A DNA stretch of 6,895 bases from JANMMJ01 sp964543235 (GTDB taxonomy: Bacteria > Pseudomonadota > Alphaproteobacteria > Rhizobiales > Aestuariivirgaceae). The translations under genes and the position numbers were made by a program. A model generated the notes under the pieces. That model was not told the DNA's origin. It made no database searches and saw only the letters and a program-made list of their open reading frames with translations. The DNA is taken from positions 1 to 6,895 of the forward strand of contig CAZIXE010000111.1 of NCBI GenBank assembly GCA_964543235.1. The letters are read 5' to 3'. Positions 1 to 4,890 of the stretch are shown piece after piece (position 1 is the first letter of the stretch; each line of letters begins with the position of its first letter).

Positions 1-82
1 AAGCGGTCAATTCATGTGCTACATAAACCGGACAACTTCAGCCGCTCTCTACATCAATGAATGCCGATGGACAATCGGAGGT

Positions 83-311
83 GAGTCAAACCGCCGCATG
101 GACCCGCGATTCGCGCTGACGGTAACCTTTGCTTAACCATGCGGGACCGGCTTTTGCTGGGGAAAACGGCGGCAAGATGGGCTCGGATGTTTGCGCGTGA
201 GTCACTGCTTATTGTAGAAGAGCGCAATTGAGCTACGAGATGTAGCGTCCAGACAGGTTTTTGACGTAAAGGCGCGTGGGGCTGGATTGCCTCTGCGATA
301 AGTGAGGATTC
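83..311. promoter_or_regulatory. cluster of four GANTC (CcrM-type) sites
   Basis: GANTC occurs at 83-87 (GAGTC), 108-112 (GATTC), 199-203 (GAGTC) and 307-311 (GATTC), four in the 352 bp before gcrA. By eye I count twelve in the remaining 6.5 kb, and none inside gcrA. GANTC is the CcrM adenine methylation site. GcrA acts with sigma-70 at promoters carrying methylated GANTC, and CcrM-dependent methylation affects gcrA expression in Caulobacter. A methylation-sensitive promoter with autoregulation is a reasonable inference, not shown by sequence alone. Confidence 0.5.
122..140 (+). promoter_or_regulatory. candidate CtrA binding box upstream of gcrA
   Basis: Bases 122-136 read GTAA-CCTTTGC-TTAA, matching seven of the eight fixed positions of the CtrA consensus TTAA-N7-TTAA. 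The second half extends to TTAACCAT (133-140), the preferred CtrA half-site form. In Caulobacter, CtrA controls gcrA transcription and sits in one regulatory circuit with it, so the location makes sense. The distance to the gcrA start (over 200 nt) is rather long, and one box can occur by chance. Confidence 0.45.
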
Positions 312-340
312 TGGTGGTCGAGAGTGTTGGAGAAGTCCAT

Positions 341-352
341 GGAGGGGTGAAG
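341..352 (+). promoter_or_regulatory. ribosome binding site deciding the gcrA start
   Basis: GGAGG at 341-345 lies 7 nt before ATG 353. This favours ATG 353, whose product begins MSWTDERVELL as GcrA proteins do, over the upstream in-frame GTG at 302, which would add 17 residues foreign to the family. Confidence 0.75.
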
Positions 353-889
353 ATGTCGTGGACGGATGAGCGGGTCGAACTGTTGAAGAAGCTCTGGGAA
401 GAAGGTCATAGCGCGACCCAGATTGCCTTGCGGTTGGGTCACGGGGTGACGCGCAACGCGGTGATCGGCAAGGTCCACAGGCTGAACCTGTCGGGTCGGG
501 CCCAGCCGCAACGCGCAGCTGCTGCTCCCCGCCAGCGCAAGACACGCGAGCCCTCGGCCCCCGGACGCCCGAGCAGTCCGATGACGCTGCCGACGGCGGG
601 TTCATCGGCACTGAAGCCTATCATGCGCACCACGCCCATCGAGCGTCCCATGCCATTGCCGGAGCCGAAGCCGCTCCGGCTGGTCGATACCGCCAAGGGC
701 GACGGCCGCATCACCATCCTTCAGCTTTCCGACAAGACCTGCAAGTGGCCGAGCGGCGATCCGGGCAGCGAGGATTTCTGCTTCTGCGGCCACAAGCCCC
801 GCGAAGGCTCACCCTATTGTGAATACCACGCCCGTATTGCCTATCAGCCGCTGCAGGACCGGCGCAACCGCAAGCTCGCCATGGGCTGA
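353..889 (+). CDS. gcrA: GcrA cell cycle regulator
   Basis: The product (178 aa) matches GcrA, an alphaproteobacterial transcription factor that binds the housekeeping sigma-70 and activates promoters with CcrM-methylated GANTC sites, controlling replication, segregation and division genes. Residues 1-50 form the N-terminal helix-turn-helix (MSWTDERVELLKKLWEEG, then SATQIALRLG and TRNAVIGKVHRL). Residues 51-110 are a Pro/Ala/Arg-rich linker. Residues 128-166 form the conserved C-terminal block, with CKWPSGDPGSEDF, FCG and SPYCEYHARIAYQP, including C130, C145, C156 and H159. C143 is an extra cysteine beside the usual FCG. Length is normal for the family. The start at 353 is chosen for its ribosome binding site and family N-terminus. 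The gene stands alone: the next one begins about 120 nt downstream. Confidence 0.96.
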   Translation: MSWTDERVELLKKLWEEGHSATQIALRLGHGVTRNAVIGKVHRLNLSGRAQPQRAAAAPRQRKTREPSAPGRPSSPMTLPTAGSSALKPIMRTTPIERPMPLPEPKPLRLVDTAKGDGRITILQLSDKTCKWPSGDPGSEDFCFCGHKPREGSPYCEYHARIAYQPLQDRRNRKLAMG

Positions 890-914
890 CATCGCCCGCT
901 TGTCCCTGCGCAAG

Positions 915-950
915 GGCCGGCGGGGACCGCTGCCCGGCCATTGTATTTGC
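915..950 (+). terminator. possible weak hairpin terminator after gcrA
   Basis: A GC-rich hairpin: GGCCG (915-919) pairs with CGGCC (935-939), and GCGG (920-923) with CCGC (927-930), leaving a 4-nt bulge (TGCC). CATTGTATTT follows, not a clean T-tract. It could end gcrA transcription, but any GC-rich spacer may form such a stem. Confidence 0.25.
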
Positions 951-1011
951 GGCTCTGGTTATGGCTTCGCCAAGGTGCTCAAATCGCCACCCTGGAGAGG
1001 AACCCAACGCC

Positions 1012-1473
1012 ATGAGCCCCGAACAGCGACTGCTTGAAAGAGGTATCGACCTGCCTGGCCTGCCGTCACCGAAAGGCAATTACGTGCCGGGCCTCGTGCA
1101 CAACGGCATTCTCTACCTGTCGGGGCAGGGGCCCCTGCTTGACGATGGCGGATTTGCCTGCGGCCTCATTGGCCGCGACTTCACGCTTCAGGAAGGCTAC
1201 CAGCATGCCCGCCGCACCGGCCTGGTGCTGCTCGCGGCCGCCCGCGCCACGCTGGGCACGCTGGACCGAGTCGAGCGCGTCTTGACCGTCTTCGGCATGG
1301 TCAATGCCGCCTCCGACTTCTCTGATCATCCCAGGGTCGTCAACGGCTGTTCGGACCTCTTCGTTGAGGTGTTCGGCGAAGCCGGCCGCCATACCCGCGC
1401 CGCCGTCGGCATGGGCACCCTGCCGATGAAGATCTCGATTGAGATCGCCGCCACCATGGCGGTTCGCCCATGA
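1012..1473 (+). CDS. RidA/YjgF-family enamine/imine deaminase
   Basis: The product (153 aa) is a RidA (YER057c/UK114) family protein. Archetypal members hydrolyse reactive enamine/imine intermediates released by PLP enzymes, such as 2-aminoacrylate, to keto acids and ammonia, acting as cytoplasmic trimers. Visible family features are NGILYLSGQGP (31-41), the helix with HARRTGLVLLAAARATLG (65-82) and the C-terminal signature HTRAAVGMGTLPMKISIEIAA (127-147, broken here as HTRAAVGMG and LPMKISIEIAA). R129 sits where RidA has its substrate-carboxylate arginine, and E144 is a plausible acidic partner. It is longer than the ~128-residue archetype and resembles the ~150-residue branch, whose substrates are less defined. 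GGAGAGG at 994-1000 supports ATG 1012 over the in-frame ATG at 961. Its stop overlaps the next start (ATGA, 1470-1473), so it is almost certainly co-translated with that PLP enzyme. Confidence 0.9.
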   Translation: MSPEQRLLERGIDLPGLPSPKGNYVPGLVHNGILYLSGQGPLLDDGGFACGLIGRDFTLQEGYQHARRTGLVLLAAARATLGTLDRVERVLTVFGMVNAASDFSDHPRVVNGCSDLFVEVFGEAGRHTRAAVGMGTLPMKISIEIAATMAVRP

Positions 1474-2648
1474 CGATCTACGATCGCCTGGGCGTCCGCA
1501 CCATCATCAATGCCAAGGGCCCGGCAACCCGGCTGTCGGGCGGCATGATGCGTGCCGAGGTTTCAGCGGCCATGGCGGAAGCCGCGCAGCATTGCGTGGA
1601 CATGGCCGAGCTTCAGGCCGCGGCCTCGGCCCGCATTGCGGCCCTGACCGGCGCCGAGGCGGGCTATGTCGCCTCGGGAGCTGCCGCCTGCCTCTTGCTC
1701 GCAACGGCGGCCTGCATCACCGGGCTCGACATCGCCGCCATGGCGCGGCTTCCGGATACCGCTGGCCTCCGCAATGAGGTCGTCATGGTGCGCAGCCAGC
1801 GCAATTTCTATGACCATGCGGTGCGCACCGCCGGTGTCCGCATCGTCGAGGTGGGTCTGCCCGACCGCTATGCCGGTGCCGGTATCCGCGATGCCGAGGT
1901 CTGGGAAATCGAAGCCGCCCTCACTCCCCGCACGGCCGCCATTCTCTATGTGGCCGACGCTGAGGCCCGCCCGCCTCTGGCCGGCATTGTGAGGGTGGCC
2001 CATGCCGCCGGCGTTCCCGTCATTGTCGACGCCGCCGCCCGGCTGCCGCCCCAGGCCAATCTCACGCGTTTCATCGCCGAGGGCGCCGATCTCGTCGCCT
2101 TTTCCGGCGGCAAGGCGATTGGCGGCCCGCAGGCCAGCGGCTTCCTGTGCGGGCGGCGCGATCTCGTCATGGCGGCCGCCCTGCAGCATCTGGACCTTGA
2201 TGTCCTCTGGGAAATGTGGGAGCCGCCCGCCGCCCTGATTGACATGGTAAGGCTCAGGGGCGTGCCCCAGCATGGCATCGGCCGCCCCTGCAAGGCCGGC
2301 AAGGAGGAGATTGCCGGTCTGCTGACGGCCCTCGATCTCTATGTTGCCGAAGGCGATGCCGCCCGCCATCGCCGCTGGCTTGCGCTGCTGGAAGAGCTGC
2401 GCGCGGCACTCACAGGCTTTGATACGGTCATCGAGGGCGGCAACGATGTGACAGGCGTCCCGCAGCTCGTGATCGCCTGTGCGGACACCATGCCGGTGAT
2501 CCTGGAACTGCAGCGCGGCGTGCCGCCGGTCCATGTCGATCCGGTCCGCGCCCATCTTGGCCAGTTGCTCGTCAACCCGATGTGTCTCCGGCCGGACGAT
2601 GCAGGAGTCGTCGCTGAGCGCCTCCGCAGCGTGCTTTCCCGCGCCTAA
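1470..2648 (+). CDS. SelA/DgaE-like PLP-dependent enzyme
   Basis: The product (392 aa) is a fold-type I PLP enzyme of the SelA-like group that includes D-glucosaminate-6-phosphate ammonia-lyase (DgaE). Characterised relatives catalyse eliminations on amino sugar acids or serine-like substrates. Landmarks are YDRLGVRTIINAKGPATRLSG near the N-terminus (4-24; start YDRLGVRTIINAKG), the phosphate-binding-type GAAAC at 70-74, VDAAARLPP (186-194) with D187 placed to contact the pyridine nitrogen, and FSGGKAIGGPQASGFLCG (211-228) with K215 the likely Schiff-base lysine. GIGRPCKAGKEEI (269-281) is also typical of the subfamily. The start overlaps the RidA-family stop by ATGA. A dehydratase or ammonia-lyase would release the enamines that RidA proteins remove, so the pair probably forms one catabolic or detoxifying unit. 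No kinase, aldolase or sugar transporter is adjacent, so the substrate cannot be inferred and I assign no gene symbol. Confidence 0.85.
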   Translation: MTIYDRLGVRTIINAKGPATRLSGGMMRAEVSAAMAEAAQHCVDMAELQAAASARIAALTGAEAGYVASGAAACLLLATAACITGLDIAAMARLPDTAGLRNEVVMVRSQRNFYDHAVRTAGVRIVEVGLPDRYAGAGIRDAEVWEIEAALTPRTAAILYVADAEARPPLAGIVRVAHAAGVPVIVDAAARLPPQANLTRFIAEGADLVAFSGGKAIGGPQASGFLCGRRDLVMAAALQHLDLDVLWEMWEPPAALIDMVRLRGVPQHGIGRPCKAGKEEIAGLLTALDLYVAEGDAARHRRWLALLEELRAALTGFDTVIEGGNDVTGVPQLVIACADTMPVILELQRGVPPVHVDPVRAHLGQLLVNPMCLRPDDAGVVAERLRSVLSRA

Positions 2649-2650
2649 AC

Positions 2651-2684
2651 TTCCTCTTTCGCAATGCAATAAAAACGCTATAAA
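2651..2684 (+). promoter_or_regulatory. possible gap-rpe promoter
   Basis: The 71-nt gap before gap is AT-rich compared with its surroundings and holds TATAAA at 2679-2684, a fair -10 element. No good -35 lies at the right distance: TTTCGC at 2657-2662 with a 16-nt spacer is weak. No terminator is visible after the upstream gene, so read-through is also possible. Confidence 0.35.
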
Positions 2685-2704
2685 CGCGCCGGACCGAAGG
2701 TCAG

Positions 2705-2719
2705 AGGAGGAACTGCGAA
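2705..2719 (+). promoter_or_regulatory. strong Shine-Dalgarno of gap
   Basis: AGGAGGA at 2705-2711, within AGAGGAGGAA, lies 8 nt before ATG 2720. It is the strongest ribosome binding site in the window, as expected for an abundant glycolytic enzyme, and it fixes the start. Confidence 0.8.
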
Positions 2720-3727
2720 ATGGCTGTGCGGGTAGCAATCAACGGGTTTGGCCGGATCGGTCGTAACGTCGTGCGCGCCATCTTTGAATCGGGCCGCAAG
2801 GATATCGATGTCGTCGCCGTCAACGATCTGGGTCCCGTCGAAACCAACGCCCACCTGCTGCGCTATGATTCCGTTCACGGCCGGTTCCCGCACGAAGTGG
2901 AGGTTCAGGGCGATACCATCAACATCGGCACCGACAAGTTCAAGGTGACCGCCATCAAGGACCCCGCCCAGCTCCCCTGGAAAGAACTCGGCATCGACAT
3001 CGCGCTGGAATGCACCGGCATCTTCACCGCCCGCGACAAGGCCGCCGCCCATCTCGCCGCCGGTGCCAAGCGCGTCATCGTTTCCGCACCTTCCGAAGGC
3101 GCCGACTTCACCGTGGTCTATGGTGTCAACCACGAGGGCCTGAAGAAGGAGCACCTGGTGGTCTCCAACGCCTCCTGCACCACCAACTGCCTCGCGCCCG
3201 TGGCCAAGGTGCTCAACGACGCCATCGGCATCGATCACGGCTTCATGACCACGATCCATGCCTATACCGGCGACCAGCCGACCCTCGATACGCTGCACAA
3301 GGATCTCTATCGCGCCCGCGCCGCTGCCATGTCGATGATCCCGACCTCGACCGGGGCGGCCAAGGCGATCGGCCTGGTGATCCCGGAACTCAAGGGCAAG
3401 CTCGACGGCACTTCGATCCGCGTGCCGGTGCCCAACGTATCCGTTGTGGACTTCAAGTTCGTGGCCAAACGCGCCACCGCCGCCCAGGAGGTCAACGCCG
3501 CCATCAAGGCGGCTGCCGACGGCAAGCTGAAGGGCGTCCTGGGCTACACCAACGACCCCAATGTCTCGGTCGACTTCAACCACAATGCCAATTCCTCGAC
3601 CTTCCATATGGACCAGACCAAGGTCATTGAAGGCACGCTCGTGCGGGTCCTCTCCTGGTACGACAATGAATGGGGCTTCTCGAACCGCATGGCGGACACG
3701 GCGGTCGCCTTTGCCAAACTGATCTGA
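2720..3727 (+). CDS. gap: Type I glyceraldehyde-3-phosphate dehydrogenase
   Basis: The enzyme oxidises and phosphorylates glyceraldehyde-3-phosphate to 1,3-bisphosphoglycerate with NAD(P)+, reversibly, in glycolysis, gluconeogenesis or the Calvin cycle. The 335-aa product has the normal full length. The Rossmann motif INGFGRIGRNVVRA is at 7-20, and VNDLG at 34-38 places D36 at the cofactor-ribose position, favouring NAD. The active-site motif SNASCTTNC (149-157) has nucleophile C153, and H180 in TIHAYTGDQ is the catalytic base. HKDLYRARAAAMSMIPTST (193-211) and the near-terminal SWYDNEWGFSNRM (312-324) are also diagnostic. The residues before HKD (TL) differ from the LP of classical NAD-specific bacilli enzymes, so cofactor choice is not certain. 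The gene is followed 4 nt later by rpe, with no terminator, so the two should share a transcript. Confidence 0.97.
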   Translation: MAVRVAINGFGRIGRNVVRAIFESGRKDIDVVAVNDLGPVETNAHLLRYDSVHGRFPHEVEVQGDTINIGTDKFKVTAIKDPAQLPWKELGIDIALECTGIFTARDKAAAHLAAGAKRVIVSAPSEGADFTVVYGVNHEGLKKEHLVVSNASCTTNCLAPVAKVLNDAIGIDHGFMTTIHAYTGDQPTLDTLHKDLYRARAAAMSMIPTSTGAAKAIGLVIPELKGKLDGTSIRVPVPNVSVVDFKFVAKRATAAQEVNAAIKAAADGKLKGVLGYTNDPNVSVDFNHNANSSTFHMDQTKVIEGTLVRVLSWYDNEWGFSNRMADTAVAFAKLI

Positions 3728-3731
3728 AGCG

Positions 3732-4400
3732 ATGCCGCGCCCGCTTCGCATCGCCCCCTCCATTCTCGCCGCCGATTTTTCCCGTCTGGGCGAGGAGGTG
3801 CGGGCCATCGATGCGGGCGGCGCCGACTGGGTGCATGTCGACGTGATGGACGGGCATTTCGTGCCCAACATCTCGTTTGGCGTGCCGGTCATGCAGGCGA
3901 TCCGCAAGGTGACGAAGAAGCCCTTCGACGTGCACCTGATGATCGCCCCCTGCGATCCCTACCTGGAGAGCTTCGCGAAGGCCGGCGCCGACATCATCAC
4001 CGTTCATGCCGAGGCCGGACCCCATCTCGACCGCTCGCTGCAGGCGATCAGGGCCTTGGGGAAGAAGGCGGGCGTGTCGCTCAATCCCGCCACCCCGGCA
4101 TCGGCCATTGCCCATGTGCTGGACCGCCTCGACCTCGTGCTGGTGATGACGGTGAACCCCGGTTTTGGCGGCCAGTCCTTCATCCCTGCCATGTTGCCGA
4201 AGATCTCCGAGATCCGCACCATGCTGCACGGCCGCGACGTGGATATCGAGGTCGATGGCGGCATCACCAATGAAACGGCGCCCCTGGCGGCCCGCGCCGG
4301 CGCCAATGTCCTGGTCGCCGGCAGCGCCCTGTTCCGGGGCAATGACTATGCCGCCAACATCGCGGCCCTGCGCCGCGCCGCCACGGCCATAGCGGTGTAG
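3732..4400 (+). CDS. rpe: Ribulose-phosphate 3-epimerase
   Basis: The enzyme interconverts D-ribulose 5-phosphate and D-xylulose 5-phosphate in the pentose phosphate pathway and the Calvin cycle. The 222-aa TIM barrel is full length. Motifs in order are APSILAADFSRLGEE (8-22), WVHVDVMDGHFVPNIS (33-48), FDVHLM (65-70), MTVNPGFGGQSF (139-150) and IEVDGGI (172-178). The metal-binding set H35, D37, H68 and D175 is intact, and D37 and D175 are the expected acid/base pair. Only 4 nt separate it from the gap stop. Its Shine-Dalgarno is weak (GAAGCG overlapping the end of gap), so translation probably depends on coupling to gap. Nothing coding follows on the same strand until the RHS remnant. Confidence 0.96.
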   Translation: MPRPLRIAPSILAADFSRLGEEVRAIDAGGADWVHVDVMDGHFVPNISFGVPVMQAIRKVTKKPFDVHLMIAPCDPYLESFAKAGADIITVHAEAGPHLDRSLQAIRALGKKAGVSLNPATPASAIAHVLDRLDLVLVMTVNPGFGGQSFIPAMLPKISEIRTMLHGRDVDIEVDGGITNETAPLAARAGANVLVAGSALFRGNDYAANIAALRRAATAIAV

Positions 4401-4494
4401 AAGGCGGCCGGCCCACTGCGGCGCTTGGGGGGGCGCAAGGGATCCCATGCCCCCGCCGCCTGCGAAACATCTGACACCCGGCATGTCCCCCTGA

Positions 4495-4544
4495 CCTCAC
4501 CCTGAAGTGCCCGATGCGCTGGCATCGGGCCGCGAAGGGCGAGG
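4495..4544. repeat. REP-like palindrome, family A copy 1
   Basis: A 50-bp palindromic element. Outer arms CCTCACCCT (4495-4503) and AGGGCGAGG (4536-4544) pair at eight of nine positions. An inner perfect 9-bp stem GCCCGATGC (4509-4517) pairs with GCATCGGGC (4522-4530) around a 4-nt loop. The ends match the second 50-bp copy at 4741-4790. It resembles the CCTCACCCTGA-type intergenic palindromes common in alphaproteobacterial genomes. Confidence 0.65.
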
Positions 4545-4561
4545 TTGCAGATGACGGCCAT

Positions 4562-4608
4562 CCTCCCCCTTCACGGGGGAGGTGGCCGCCGCAGGCGGCC
4601 GGAGGGGG
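4562..4608. repeat. double-hairpin intergenic repeat, family B
   Basis: CCTCCCCC (4562-4569) pairs with GGGGGAGG (4575-4582) around TTCAC. Then GGCCGCC (4584-4590) pairs with GGCGGCC (4594-4600) around GCA. The trailing GGAGGGGG (4601-4608) can instead pair with CCCCCTTC (4565-4572), with one G-T wobble, so two structures compete. Elements of this look are frequent between genes in GC-rich alphaproteobacteria. Confidence 0.65.
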
Positions 4609-4652
4609 CCGGCCTGGGCCTCGCGCTAGCCGGGCCCGTTCCGCCCCCAACC

Positions 4653-4703
4653 CGTCACCCCGGCCAAGCGCGGCCTGAGCCGCGCGCGAGCCGGGGCCCA
4701 TCC
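4653..4703. repeat. CGTCACCCCGG-type intergenic palindrome, family C
   Basis: CCCCGGC (4658-4664) pairs with GCCGGGG (4690-4696), enclosing GC-rich sequence that can fold further. The flanks CGTCA and CCCATCCC match the common layout of intergenic elements that read CGTCA-CCCCGGC...GCCGGGG-CCCATCC. Only one full copy lies in the window. Confidence 0.55.
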
Positions 4704-4740
4704 CTCCGCTTGCGGAACATCGCCTCTTCTTTCTCCACGA

Positions 4741-4790
4741 CCTCACCCTGAGCTAGCCGAAGCGGCAGCATCGAACCTCGAATGGCGAGG
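4741..4790. repeat. REP-like palindrome, family A copy 2
   Basis: A 50-bp element with the same length and ends as 4495-4544: CCTCACCCTGA at the start, GCGAGG at the end. The outer arms CCTCACC and GGCGAGG pair with one mismatch. The interior differs completely and its stem is weaker, so this copy looks older or belongs to a subfamily. Confidence 0.55.
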
Positions 4791-4860
4791 GCGTCTGACA
4801 TCGCCATTACGGCGGCGCGAGCACGAACCCCTGCATCCGCCTGGAGAGTATGAAGATCAG

Positions 4861-4887
4861 CGTCATGCCAGCGGAAGCTGGCATCCC
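4861..4887. repeat. CGTCATGCCAGC-type hairpin, family D
   Basis: A perfect 8-bp stem, ATGCCAGC (4865-4872) and GCTGGCAT (4877-4884), closes on a GGAA loop, flanked by CGTC and CCC. This is the pattern of the short CGTCAT-stem-ATCC hairpins widespread in proteobacterial intergenic DNA. A second, imperfect inverted repeat, TTGCCCA (4891-4897) with TGGGCAA (4910-4916), adjoins it. Confidence 0.55.
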
Positions 4888-4890
4888 GCT

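Larger units (their letters stand above)
1..352 (+). promoter_or_regulatory. gcrA upstream leader, no gene seen
   Basis: About 350 bases without a supportable gene; frames entering from the left edge stop by 60 (frame 1) and 135 (frame 2) and show no family motif. The stretch ends at the gcrA ribosome binding site. It holds four GANTC sites, a CtrA-like box (both listed separately) and small hairpins such as CCGAT/ATCGG at 64-78 and GCTAC/GTAGC at 232-246. A TTGACG at 261-266 is a possible -35 element, but the hexamer 17 nt downstream (GGATTG) is a poor -10, so I do not place a promoter firmly. The regulatory role is inferred from position in front of a cell-cycle regulator. Confidence 0.55.
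4401..4890. other. gene-free spacer packed with palindromic repeats
   Basis: I find no convincing gene in this stretch: the open frames have no family motifs and are low-complexity products of GC-rich DNA. It is instead a patchwork of intergenic hairpin elements (listed separately). A composite segment appears twice: a CCCAT...TGCG-A/G-AACATC block at 4444-4471 and 4697-4721, each followed after about 20 nt by GACCTCACCCTGA (4493-4505 and 4739-4751). No good terminator with a T-tract is visible after rpe, though any of the hairpins could shape the mRNA 3' end. Confidence 0.65.

Noticed and set aside
1..135. Tail of an upstream gene at the left edge
   Set aside because: Two frames are open briefly (stops at 60 and 135), but the stretches are too short and show no motif.
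302..352. GTG start 17 codons upstream for gcrA
   Set aside because: The extension is not part of GcrA proteins and lacks a better ribosome binding site. GGAGG supports ATG 353.
961..1011. Upstream ATG for the RidA-family gene
   Set aside because: ATG 1012 has GGAGAGG at suitable spacing, and the extra 17 residues would fall outside the domain.
1563..2738. Long open frame on the minus strand (391 codons)
   Set aside because: It lies antisense to the PLP enzyme, which has clear family motifs. The translation is Gly/Arg/His-rich, typical of the complement of a GC-rich gene.
2678..3907. Long minus-strand frame (409 codons) across gap and rpe
   Set aside because: It is antisense to two unmistakable enzymes and has no recognisable motif. 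It is a codon-bias shadow.
3624..4484. Minus-strand frame of 286 codons over rpe
   Set aside because: It is antisense to rpe, with low-complexity content and no family match.
4545..4751. Small open frames in the hairpin cluster as genes
   Set aside because: They consist of palindromic repeat sequence and low-complexity Gly/Pro/Arg stretches, with no ribosome binding site or family motif.
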